From: Elusimicrobia bacterium RIFCSPLOWO2_01_FULL_60_11
Lineage (GTDB): Bacteria > Elusimicrobiota > Elusimicrobia > 2-02-FULL-39-32
NCBI GenBank assembly: GCA_001800085.1
Contig: MGUS01000089.1
Span: 1 to 5,781 of the forward strand
Length of the DNA stretch: 5,781 nt
Reading direction: 5' to 3'
The first letter of the stretch is position 1; every line of letters begins with the position of its first letter. Below the pieces are notes generated by a model, which made no database searches, was not told the origin of the DNA, and saw nothing but the letters and a program-made list of their open reading frames with translations. The position numbers were made by a program, and so were the translations under genes. Positions 1 to 5,781 of this stretch are shown here, piece by piece.

Positions 1-1117
1 ACGTCACATTGGGGAGAAGCCCCGTTCCCGTGATGGTATAGGTGGCGAACATCAAGGTGCTCACGGCGCTCGAATGCGAAGCCAACGCCGCGGTAAGGAT
101 GGACGCCGCGGAGATGGAGATGGTGGTGGAGACCGTGGCGCTGAATCTGTCCAGTCCGCCGAAGATGAGTATCGTCGTACTCAGATTCACCGTATAGACG
201 CTGGGCGATGCCTTGAATATGCTTGTGGTCAAGAAGGTCGCGAAAGCGCCGGTCGCAGAATCGACGGCCGTCTGGTTCACGAACTCAGCCGACGACACAT
301 TCACGATTTGGAGTGTGGTTCCTTGGATCAACCCCAGACCGGACAATCTCAGCCTGACGCTCGCGGTGCTGTTGAAGACGGTGTTGGTCGGCGCTCCGAA
401 GAAGTCGGGATAAAGGACCCCCGCGGTCATGGAAGAGCAGGTGATGAGCCCGCCCGTGACGATGCGCAGGGTGTTGGAGGATGATTCCACATATCCTACG
501 CCGGCTCCTTTGTCCGTGAGGGAAGACATGGAAATAAAGAATGTCTTGCCTCCCGCGACAGGCGTGCGGAAATCCACCGTGATGGTGACGGTCGGCGTGG
601 AGTTGTCCAAACCGATGCCCGTTCCGCCTTCCGGCACTTCGTTAGTGGCTACAGGGGGGAGGGCCGTGCTTCCGTCCGTGGCGAAAAGAGAGACGGTCGA
701 GCCCGCGAGAAGGCCGCGTCCGCGGAGGGTCAGGGTCCAGATCCGCGTGTTGCTCACCGTGGGGATATCCACAGAGACGATGGCCGGAGTCGAGACCAGG
801 ATGACTCCCGCAGCGTTGATCGACGTGCTGTTGACCAGGATGGTGCTACCCAAGACGCCGCCATAGGCCGCGCTGTAAGTCCCGGCCGCACCGGGCACAG
901 TGGCCGTGCCATAGTACACATGGTAACGGGTGCCGGGCGCAGATACCTTGGGATCGAACCGCATGGCCACGGTCATGAATGTGCTTGAATTGACCGTGAA
1001 GGCGGTGGCTCTGCCCGCGTGGTAGGGAGGCATCCCATTATCGGTGTTGAGGGTCGTTGAAGTGGAGAACGTGATGGTGGAAATGCCGATGAATCCGCTT
1101 CCGGTGATGGCGAATGT
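1..1117 (-). repeat. Four TIG/IPT-like motif repeats in the surface protein
   Basis: From about residue 826 to the window edge the strand pattern hydrophobic-x-GxG-hydrophobic recurs. The copies are FAITGSGFIGISTITFS (GxG at 831-833), LTLRGRGLLAGSTVSLF (958-960), LRLSGLGLIQGTTLQIV (1085-1087) and YTITGTGLLPNVT (1189-1191). This is the first-strand signature of TIG/IPT immunoglobulin-like domains, which occur in tandem in bacterial surface proteins. The first two intervals are both 127 residues and the last is 104. Domain ends are not resolved, and the fourth copy is cut by the window edge. The periodicity is seen; the Ig-like fold is inferred. Confidence 0.6.
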
Positions 1118-3592
1118 CTGCGAAGCGCTGGAGTATGCGATGACCGGGTCGCTGTTGTTGTTGATGGCCACCACGGACGAGATCATGGGGGGGAAGAACA
1201 AGAGGGACGGCGAGAAGGCGACCTGCCCGTTGTCCAACACAGACCCCGCGGGCGCGCTCGAAATCCTGACATACCAGGTCGCGCTGGAGTTCAAGCCGAT
1301 GATGCTGGCGTTGGCCGAGACCGTGGAGCCCCTGGCATCTAACACAAAATCCCTTAAAGGAATGTCACCCGCGAAAGCCACTCCCGGGACCAAGGCGGTG
1401 GATGTGGTCAGGTGGACGTTCCCATATTGCGCCAGTTCAGGGCAATATATATTGGAGAAGAGGGAGCCGAAGACGATGTGGGTCATGGTGCTGGTGTTGA
1501 ACAACCCGGTGGAACTAAAAGAAGTATAGCCCGGGAGGCGGGTGACAACACCTGTCGTCACGGTGACGGTGGAGATATCCACCGGGCGGAGGTAGATGGC
1601 GTCCACGATGGAGCCCAACATGACGGGGCCCGTGTCCGTGCGGCTGGAAGCCACGAGAGTGTAATACTTGGGCAGGTTGGTGGTGTCCGTAGAAGAGAAA
1701 CGGGCCCAGATAGTGGTGGTCGACACGACGGCTGACTGCTCGTTGGCAAGGCCGAGAAGGTCGATGGAGCCCGATTCAGCGGCTGTGGTTCCCACGGTGA
1801 TGGTGGGGGCTGTCCCTTGAGTTGACTGGGGAACGAGCCGGAAATTCATGCTCCGCGTGAAGCGGTTGCTGAGCAGGCCGGAGAGAGTGGCCAAATTGAA
1901 TGTGGAAGATGAGCCGTTGACCGCGGCTATGAAGCCCACGGAGAATGTGGAAATCCGCGCGGAAGCGGCGTCGATGGCGACTTGATTGATGACCGGGGAC
2001 GAGAACGCGATGAATGTGGCGTTCAAGTTGGACGCGGCGCCGTTGGCGTCGACATTGGTGGCGACCAGGGTGCTGACGGACACGAGGGTCCGCGAGGACT
2101 GGTACATGAACGACCAGCTGGTGCTGGAAGCGGAGACCGCGTTCACGGAACCCGAACCGACATTGATCTGGTACGCGCCGGTGACATCGGTGATGCCGCC
2201 GGACGTATTATTGCTGGAACCCGGGCTCAGAGTGGCTGCGCCGGAGTAGGCCGTGATGGACCCCACAAGAGCGGCGGAGCCGGTGACGGTATCAGCCACG
2301 GCGATGGCCGGAAGGACCGTGCCGAACGAGTTGACCACGGAACCTCTTAAGGTAGTCCAGTTGAATGTTCCGATGGCATTGGTGGCGGACGGGAAGAAGA
2401 TGCCGCGGTCGCGGTCGGCGCCGGTGGTCGCTTGAAGAATGAGGCCTCTTGTCACGCCGGTAAGTATGGTCCCGATGCCCTGCTGAGTATTGACGATGTT
2501 CTCCACGAAATCATCGAAGAATACGCCTGCCACGCCGCGGGCCAGACGGAGGTTGCCGCTCTGCGTATAGGAGATGGTGGGGTTGCTGTTGCTCACGATG
2601 ATGGAGCCCGCGGATGAACCGTCATCGATCTTCTGGATATACCAGCACTGGCCGGAAATGCCGCGTCTCTGGATCGCGTAGCGGACGGTGGCGCCGCCGA
2701 CCGTGTAGATGAGGCGGGTGATGCCGGAGCCATTGGCGCCTGAGTCGGAGGCGGTGATGTCGGTGATGACGCCGGAGTCCAGGGTGCTCCTCGTGGCTTC
2801 GATGGCGGCGTTGGCTGAGTTCAGGAGGACTTCTCTGAGAGCGCCGGCCAAGGAGTCATAATAATAGACCCGGATCGTATTGGTGTCGTCGGTACTGACG
2901 GCATTGAAAGAGCCGGATGTGTTCTCGGCTCCGGCCGTGCTCAAATTGACGATGGACGTAAGGGGGCTTGCAACGCTCGCCAAGGCGGAGGAGCCGATGC
3001 GCAGTTCATAGCGGCCGTTGGCGGCCTGGGAAGAATAAAGGACATAGACGGCGGATTCGCTGGGGGCCGTGAAAACCTGGATATTGGCGACGGTGGCCGA
3101 GGCCACGGAGACCGGAGTCAACGGAGCCGCGGAAGAATTTCCCGAGAGGACGCGCAGGTGGCCCAAGGACTGGTCATAATAATAGACCAAGACCTGGCCG
3201 CCGCTGAGCACCAAGCCGTTCATGACGGACAAGACCGATGAGTCCACGATCCCGGTCGTGGTGCTGTAAAGGGTGGTGAGGGTCCAACCGGTGGCCGCGC
3301 CCCCGGAACCCGCTCCCTGCGTCTGGGAGGCGAGCATGATGGAATATCTGGAGCTTGACGCCGTCGCGTAGATGACGTAGAAGGCCTGGCTGCCGCCTTC
3401 CAGCACGCCGGATACCGAGGATTGGGGGGCCGCGCCCAGCCGATCGACTACGGTGTTGGTGCCCACGGAGATGGTCAACGCATGCGCCTTGTCTTTCAAT
3501 GTCGCCATTGAGAGAGCAACGATGGCCAGCGTGGCCAGAACGCGCACCGAGGTCCTTGTGAAGCTGACGGCAGTTTTCAGCAATGAATGCAT
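1..3592 (-). CDS. Large secreted Ser/Thr-rich surface protein, propeller-like and TIG-like repeats (3' end outside window)
   Basis: I do not recognise a named family over the whole length. The frame is open from the ATG at 3592-3590 to the left edge: 1197 complete codons without a stop, so the real protein is longer. The start is supported by GGAGG eight bases upstream and by a signal peptide directly after it. Layout: signal peptide about 1-38; three degenerate units of about 105 residues (68-352) with a YYD-type strand; 353-825 beta-rich, no domain recognised; 826-1197 four TIG/IPT-like motifs (G831/G833, G958/G960, G1085/G1087, G1189/G1191). Composition is rich in Ser, Thr, Ala, Gly and Val, with only three Cys (316, 717, 1052), as is usual for extracellular beta-rich proteins. 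Inferred role: cell-surface or secreted adhesin-like or structural protein. No enzymatic motif was seen. It is transcribed away from the glucan genes, so a functional link to them is not implied. Confidence 0.88.
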   Translation of the reverse strand, partial: MHSLLKTAVSFTRTSVRVLATLAIVALSMATLKDKAHALTISVGTNTVVDRLGAAPQSSVSGVLEGGSQAFYVIYATASSSRYSIMLASQTQGAGSGGAATGWTLTTLYSTTTGIVDSSVLSVMNGLVLSGGQVLVYYYDQSLGHLRVLSGNSSAAPLTPVSVASATVANIQVFTAPSESAVYVLYSSQAANGRYELRIGSSALASVASPLTSIVNLSTAGAENTSGSFNAVSTDDTNTIRVYYYDSLAGALREVLLNSANAAIEATRSTLDSGVITDITASDSGANGSGITRLIYTVGGATVRYAIQRRGISGQCWYIQKIDDGSSAGSIIVSNSNPTISYTQSGNLRLARGVAGVFFDDFVENIVNTQQGIGTILTGVTRGLILQATTGADRDRGIFFPSATNAIGTFNWTTLRGSVVNSFGTVLPAIAVADTVTGSAALVGSITAYSGAATLSPGSSNNTSGGITDVTGAYQINVGSGSVNAVSASSTSWSFMYQSSRTLVSVSTLVATNVDANGAASNLNATFIAFSSPVINQVAIDAASARISTFSVGFIAAVNGSSSTFNLATLSGLLSNRFTRSMNFRLVPQSTQGTAPTITVGTTAAESGSIDLLGLANEQSAVVSTTTIWARFSSTDTTNLPKYYTLVASSRTDTGPVMLGSIVDAIYLRPVDISTVTVTTGVVTRLPGYTSFSSTGLFNTSTMTHIVFGSLFSNIYCPELAQYGNVHLTTSTALVPGVAFAGDIPLRDFVLDARGSTVSANASIIGLNSSATWYVRISSAPAGSVLDNGQVAFSPSLLFFPPMISSVVAINNNSDPVIAYSSASQTFAITGSGFIGISTITFSTSTTLNTDNGMPPYHAGRATAFTVNSSTFMTVAMRFDPKVSAPGTRYHVYYGTATVPGAAGTYSAAYGGVLGSTILVNSTSINAAGVILVSTPAIVSVDIPTVSNTRIWTLTLRGRGLLAGSTVSLFATDGSTALPPVATNEVPEGGTGIGLDNSTPTVTITVDFRTPVAGGKTFFISMSSLTDKGAGVGYVESSSNTLRIVTGGLITCSSMTAGVLYPDFFGAPTNTVFNSTASVRLRLSGLGLIQGTTLQIVNVSSAEFVNQTAVDSATGAFATFLTTSIFKASPSVYTVNLSTTILIFGGLDRFSATVSTTISISAASILTAALASHSSAVSTLMFATYTITGTGLLPNVT
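2537..3391 (-). repeat. Three degenerate ~105-residue propeller-like units in the surface protein
   Basis: Residues 68-352. Each unit opens with two strands sharing a Tyr and then an Arg-Tyr pair: Y75/R82-Y83, Y186/R194-Y195 and Y296/R304-Y305, at intervals of 111 and 110. Each closes with a strand of the type VYYYD (136-140), VYYYD (242-246) or ISYTQ (340-344), then a short turn and a basic strand such as GHLRVL or GNLRLA. Unit 3 also carries CWYIQKIDDG followed by NPTISY. This resembles the blade pattern of bacterial secreted proteins with NPHISYYD-type repeats, which are predicted beta-propellers. The repeat is seen directly; the propeller fold is an inference. Only about three units are clear, fewer than a complete propeller needs, so others may have diverged or the fold may differ. 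Confidence 0.65.
3479..3592 (-). other. Signal peptide of the surface protein
   Basis: Residues 1-38. The N-terminal region carries positive charges (K6, R13, R17). It is followed by a hydrophobic stretch, about residues 18-30 (VLATLAIVALSMA), and an AHA motif at 36-38 that fits the -3/-1 rule for signal peptidase I, before LTISVG. The charged KDK at 33-35 sits between the hydrophobic core and this site. An earlier cut after SMA (residue 30) is therefore possible. No lipobox cysteine is present, so a lipoprotein is unlikely. Confidence 0.75.
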
Positions 3593-3600
3593 GGTTGATT

Positions 3601-3605
3601 CCTCC
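3601..3605 (-). promoter_or_regulatory. Ribosome binding site of the surface-protein gene
   Basis: GGAGG on the minus strand, followed by eight bases and the ATG at 3592-3590. It fixes the start of the large leftward frame, and the signal peptide that follows agrees with it. Confidence 0.85.
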
Positions 3606-3619
3606 GATTTGTATTTTAT

Positions 3620-3658
3620 AAAAACAAAATCCTCGCGTCCGTTCAACGATGACGCGAG
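3620..3658 (-). terminator. Terminator-like hairpin (possible attenuator) in the surface-protein leader
   Basis: Read on the minus strand, CTCGCGTC (3658-3651) and GACGCGAG (3639-3632) form a perfect 8-bp stem with six G-C pairs and an 11-nt loop. One G follows, then ATTTTGTTTTT (3630-3620). This is the layout of a Rho-independent terminator, and it is directional: no T tract follows on the plus strand. It ends about 28 nt before the start codon, with only the ribosome binding site in between, so no promoter fits downstream of it. Transcripts reaching the surface-protein gene must read through it, which suggests attenuation. Upstream, GCGGG (3668-3664) could pair with CTCGC of the left arm and block the terminator. 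Function is inferred from structure only. Confidence 0.5.
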
Positions 3659-3872
3659 CAATTCCCGCTTCGAAACTATTGTTTCTCTAGTTTGGTTGAT
3701 CAAAAATCTGAAACTGCCAAGCGTATTTTAGCCGGCAGGAATCAAATTTCGGAAGGTTCGGAAGAGCCTCGGAGATGAGGGCGCTGTTTTCATGATTATA
3801 AGTATGTAAGCTCCGCACTCTGTTCTTCACCTGGTCCTATTTTTTATCCTGCTCGAAATATTCAATGGGTTA

Positions 3873-3901
3873 AATTTACCACAATCTCAAAACTATGTCA
3901 A
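3873..3901 (-). promoter_or_regulatory. Candidate sigma70-type promoter of the surface-protein gene
   Basis: On the minus strand a perfect -35 hexamer TTGACA (3901-3896) is followed by a 17-bp spacer and a -10-like TAAATT (3878-3873; four of six matches to TATAAT). Immediately upstream of the -35 lies an A/T-tract block (3902-3924) in the position of an UP element. Transcription would begin near 3866, giving a leader of about 270 nt. An alternative -10, a perfect TATAAT at 3800-3795, has no -35 at a suitable distance. Confidence 0.5.
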
Positions 3902-3909
3902 TACCCTAT

Positions 3910-3923
3910 AAAAAATATTTTTT
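3910..3923. promoter_or_regulatory. Perfect 14-bp A/T palindrome between the divergent promoters
   Basis: Six A, then TA, then six T form a perfect palindrome, with one further T at 3924. It lies 8 bp upstream of the leftward -35 and 23 bp upstream of the rightward -35. A and T tracts here fit an UP element for the leftward promoter, or a bent-DNA site for a nucleoid protein. Which of these applies cannot be told from sequence. Confidence 0.45.
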
Positions 3924-3946
3924 TCGTCGGCAAGTCCAAGGGACGA

Positions 3947-3975
3947 TTGACACTTGGGCCTTTATTTTGTAAATT
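3947..3975 (+). promoter_or_regulatory. Candidate sigma70-type promoter of the DUF4912-GH57 unit
   Basis: A perfect TTGACA (3947-3952), a 17-bp spacer and TAAATT (3970-3975) give the same hexamers and spacing as the leftward candidate. The expected transcription start, about 3982, falls inside the ribosome binding site and leaves a leader of only about 11 nt. That is unusual and lowers confidence, unless the mRNA is nearly leaderless. Confidence 0.4.
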
Positions 3976-3979
3976 CTCC

Positions 3980-3985
3980 AAAGGA
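3980..3985 (+). promoter_or_regulatory. Ribosome binding site deciding the DUF4912 start
   Basis: AAAGGA followed by seven bases and the ATG at 3993. It favours this ATG over an in-frame TTG at 3954, which has no such site and lies inside the promoter spacer. Confidence 0.7.
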
Positions 3986-3992
3986 CAAAAAT

Positions 3993-4646
3993 ATGGCAGA
4001 TATCCTTTCCTTATCATCATCCAAAGAACCCCAAGCGGCCCATCCCGCCCCTCAAAGCGGGCCGGAGGACTGGGGCGCTCCCATTCCGCAAGGTTATGGG
4101 CAGACCTGCGTTGTGCTCATGCCGCGGGACCCATCCTGGATGTTCTGCTATTGGGAGCTGACCGAAGCCACGGCGAATGAGTTGAAATCGAGATACGGCG
4201 AGGATATCTTTTCCCGTGCGGCGCCCACCCTTCGCAGATACCGCATCCGCCTTGAAGATGGGAAGCCCAGGATATTGGGTCATGTGGACTGCACCGTCGC
4301 CCTGGAAGCCCGCAACTGGTACCTGCAGGCCGAGGAAGAGGGCTCGAGCTGGTTCGTCGAACTGGGCTTGAAACGGCCGAACGGGGAATTCATTCTCATC
4401 ACTCGTTCCAACAATATTACCCTTCCCAGGGGACGCGTGTCAAGCGTCACGGATGAAAAATGGGCCAGCATCCACGCTCAGATCGAAGAGCTCCTGGCCC
4501 TATCCGGCGGGGGCAGGACCGGGGCAGGGTCCCTGGAGATCGCCAGGAAGATCGCCGAACGGTGGAACGTCATGGTCCAGACCTCTTCGAGGATAGGTTC
4601 CGGCGGGGTATCTTCCTCCCTGGTCTCAGCTCTCAGAAAAACTTGA
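3993..4646 (+). CDS. DUF4912 domain protein, 217 residues
   Basis: Probably a cytoplasmic protein; no signal peptide or membrane segment is visible. Residues 1-37 are a low-complexity Ser/Pro/Gln-rich leader. The DUF4912 hallmark follows at 40-56: VVLMPRDPSWMFCYWEL, the PRDP-W-x-x-YWEL signature. A second conserved block at 108-147 contains NWYLQ, WFVELG, NGEFILITRSN and LPRG. After that come a short helix (about 154-171), a Gly-rich stretch (172-178) and a Ser/Gly-rich tail. The family's biochemical function is unknown. As I recall, such proteins are often encoded next to GH57/DUF1957 glucan enzymes, as here, where the downstream start overlaps this stop. A helper or glucan-related role is therefore an inference from context. 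The start is the ATG at 3993, chosen for its AAAGGA site; the TTG at 3954 would add 13 residues of unconvincing sequence. Confidence 0.85.
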   Translation: MADILSLSSSKEPQAAHPAPQSGPEDWGAPIPQGYGQTCVVLMPRDPSWMFCYWELTEATANELKSRYGEDIFSRAAPTLRRYRIRLEDGKPRILGHVDCTVALEARNWYLQAEEEGSSWFVELGLKRPNGEFILITRSNNITLPRGRVSSVTDEKWASIHAQIEELLALSGGGRTGAGSLEIARKIAERWNVMVQTSSRIGSGGVSSSLVSALRKT

Positions 4647-5781
4647 ACGGCGCCAAAGGCCTTTGGTGTCTGGTGCTGCACGCGCACCTTCCTTATATAC
4701 GGCATCCCGAACATGACGACTTCCTCGAAGAGGACTGGTTCTTCGAGGCCGTGACCGAGACCTACATCCCCATCCTCCTTTTTTCCGAGCGCTTAGTAAG
4801 GGAAGGCGTGAATTTCCGCTTCACCATCAACCTTTCCCCGCCGCTCTGCGGCATGATGAAAGACCCCCTCCTTACAAGCCGGTACAAGCGCCACCTGGAC
4901 AAGATGATCGACCTGGCGGAAAAAGAGGTGGCGCGGGCCCGCCGCGAACCCCGCTTCGAGCCGGTGGCCCGCATGTACGAGGGAAAGCTCAAAGCCTGCC
5001 GGGAACTTTTCGACCGCTGCGGGGGCAACCTGCTCGAAGTGTTCAAAGGGCTCCAGGACCGGGGGGTCATCGAGATCATCACCTGCTGCGCCACGCACGG
5101 ATTCCTGCCCCTCATGACCGACGACAGGGCCAAGGCGGCCCAGGTGCGCGCGGCCGTGGCCGACTATACCGAGACCTTCGGGCGCAGGCCCCGGGGCATC
5201 TGGCTGGCGGAATGCGCCTACGCCCCGGGCATCGACGCCATATTAAGAAAGGAGGGCATCCGCTTCTTCTTTCTGGACACCCACGGCATCCTCTTCGGGG
5301 AGCCCCGCCCCAAGTACGGGGTGTTCGCGCCCGTCATCACCCCCGCCGGAGTGGCGGCGTTCGCCCGCGACATGGAGACCGCCCACCAGGTCTGGAGCGC
5401 GGAGCAGGGCTACCCCGGGGACTACCGCTACAGGGAATTCTACAGGGACCTGGGCTACGACCTGGCCTATGACGACATCAAACCCTATCTCCATAAGGAC
5501 GGCGTGCGCCGCAACATCGGCATGAAATACTACCGCATCACGGGGCGCGTGCCCCTGGACCAAAAAGAGCCCTACAACCCGGACTGGGCCAGGGACGCCG
5601 CGGGCGAGCATTCGGGGAATTTCCTGTTCAACCGCGTCAAGCAGATGGAGCACCTTTCGGGGCTCATGGACCGAGCGCCGCTCGTCGTTTCCATGTACGA
5701 CGCGGAGCTTTTCGGACACTGGTGGTATGAAGGCCCGGATTTCCTGGAATTCCTGTTCAAGAAGATCCATTTCGACCAGAA
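4643..5781 (+). CDS. GH57 (DUF1957) 1,4-alpha-glucan branching enzyme-type glycoside hydrolase (3' end outside window)
   Basis: Likely cytoplasmic. It is expected to cleave alpha-1,4-glucan and re-form alpha-1,6 branches during glycogen synthesis. In the same family, AmyC-like proteins act as alpha-amylases, so the exact activity is not settled. The 379 visible residues show the family motifs in order: HAHLPYIRHPE at 13-23, ATHGFLPL at 150-157, WLAECAYAPG with putative nucleophile E190, ARDMETAHQVWS at 241-252, GYPGDYRYREFYRDLGYD at 256-273, IGMKYYRITG after that, and SMYDAELFGHWWYEG with putative acid/base D353. D353 coincides with the number reported for the Thermus thermophilus enzyme. Family members are about 520 or more residues, so the C-terminal helical part is missing. 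The start is inferred as TTG at 4643, overlapping the DUF4912 stop as TTGA. No nearby ATG or GTG is in frame, and the distance to the HAHLP motif fits the family. The plus strand is open to the edge. Confidence 0.92.
   Translation, partial: MNGAKGLWCLVLHAHLPYIRHPEHDDFLEEDWFFEAVTETYIPILLFSERLVREGVNFRFTINLSPPLCGMMKDPLLTSRYKRHLDKMIDLAEKEVARARREPRFEPVARMYEGKLKACRELFDRCGGNLLEVFKGLQDRGVIEIITCCATHGFLPLMTDDRAKAAQVRAAVADYTETFGRRPRGIWLAECAYAPGIDAILRKEGIRFFFLDTHGILFGEPRPKYGVFAPVITPAGVAAFARDMETAHQVWSAEQGYPGDYRYREFYRDLGYDLAYDDIKPYLHKDGVRRNIGMKYYRITGRVPLDQKEPYNPDWARDAAGEHSGNFLFNRVKQMEHLSGLMDRAPLVVSMYDAELFGHWWYEGPDFLEFLFKKIHFDQ

Larger units (their letters stand above)
3593..3992. other. AT-rich divergent intergenic control region
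   Basis: This is a gene-free stretch between the divergently transcribed surface-protein and DUF4912 genes. It is clearly more AT-rich than the flanking genes. It contains two back-to-back promoter candidates, an A/T palindrome, the long leader of the leftward gene with a terminator-like hairpin, and both ribosome binding sites. Within the leader there are also a 5-bp inverted repeat CTGCC/GGCAG (3714-3718/3734-3738), an AAACTA/TAGTTT pair (3673-3678/3688-3693) and two adjacent copies of TTCGGAAG (3748-3755, 3757-3764). I recognise no known riboswitch class and no small gene with a convincing start. Confidence 0.7.

Noticed and set aside
74..2617. Several plus-strand open frames (for example 74-484, 429-866, 1044-1529, 1982-2350)
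   Set aside because: They overlap one continuous 1197-codon minus-strand frame with a signal peptide and ribosome binding site. Their translations are low-complexity, with no domain, and they look like shadows of a Ser/Thr/Ala/Gly-rich gene.
3632..3658. The hairpin as a terminator for plus-strand transcription or for a gene upstream
   Set aside because: No T tract follows on the plus strand, and no plus-strand gene ends there. The minus-strand orientation is the only one that fits.
3453..3731. Plus-strand frame running from the surface gene into the intergenic region
   Set aside because: It is antisense to the signal-peptide region, has no family resemblance, and crosses the ribosome binding site and terminator-like hairpin of the real gene.
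3795..3800. Perfect TATAAT on the minus strand as the main promoter of the surface gene
   Set aside because: No -35-like hexamer lies 16-19 bp upstream and there is no extended -10. Kept only as a possible secondary start.
3954..3992. Extension of the DUF4912 gene to a TTG at 3954
   Set aside because: There is no ribosome binding site and it lies in the spacer of a promoter candidate. The ATG at 3993 has a good AAAGGA site.
4762..5770. Minus-strand frames such as 4762-5133 and 5243-5770
   Set aside because: They are antisense to the GH57 gene, whose plus-strand frame carries all family motifs in order.
1..5781. Mobile element, CRISPR array, tRNA or rRNA
   Set aside because: No direct-repeat array with spacers, terminal inverted repeats, transposase motifs or tRNA-like folds were seen on either strand.

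Overview
The window holds three protein genes in a divergent arrangement around a roughly 400-bp AT-rich control region. The left 62% (1-3592, minus strand) is one uninterrupted reading frame. It starts at an ATG with a good ribosome binding site and runs off the left edge after 1197 codons, encoding a large exported Ser/Thr/Ala/Gly-rich surface protein. The right part (3993-5781, plus strand) is a two-gene unit: a DUF4912 protein of 217 residues, then a GH57/DUF1957 glycoside hydrolase of the 1,4-alpha-glucan branching enzyme type. The second start overlaps the first stop, and the gene is cut by the right edge.

Surface protein. A signal peptide (about residues 1-38) is followed by three degenerate copies of a roughly 105-residue unit resembling a beta-propeller blade. 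A long beta-rich stretch with no recognised domain comes next. Then come at least four units of a TIG/IPT (immunoglobulin-like) type pattern, two of whose intervals are exactly 127 residues. The C-terminus, and any anchoring or sorting signal, lies outside the window.

Control region (3593-3992). Two back-to-back candidate promoters have the same architecture, TTGACA-17 bp-TAAATT. Between them is a perfect 14-bp A/T palindrome, placed where an UP element of the leftward promoter would lie. The leftward transcript would have a leader of about 270 nt. Near its end is a GC-rich hairpin followed by a T-rich tract, which looks like an intrinsic terminator about 40 nt before the start codon. An alternative fold could compete with it. 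This attenuator-like leader is the most interesting non-coding signal here.

Rightward unit. The GH57 enzyme keeps the family's motifs, including the putative nucleophile E190 and acid/base D353. It probably builds or remodels intracellular alpha-glucan (glycogen). DUF4912 has no known function, but its coupling to the enzyme suggests a shared role in alpha-glucan metabolism.

Organism. It is a bacterium with moderately GC-rich genes, AT-rich intergenic DNA, giant Ser/Thr-rich secreted proteins and a DUF4912-GH57 pair. This recalls Elusimicrobiota or a related deep-branching Gram-negative lineage (Omnitrophota and Desulfobacterota are alternatives). That is an impression from gene content, not a demonstrated assignment. 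No RNA gene, mobile element or CRISPR array is visible.
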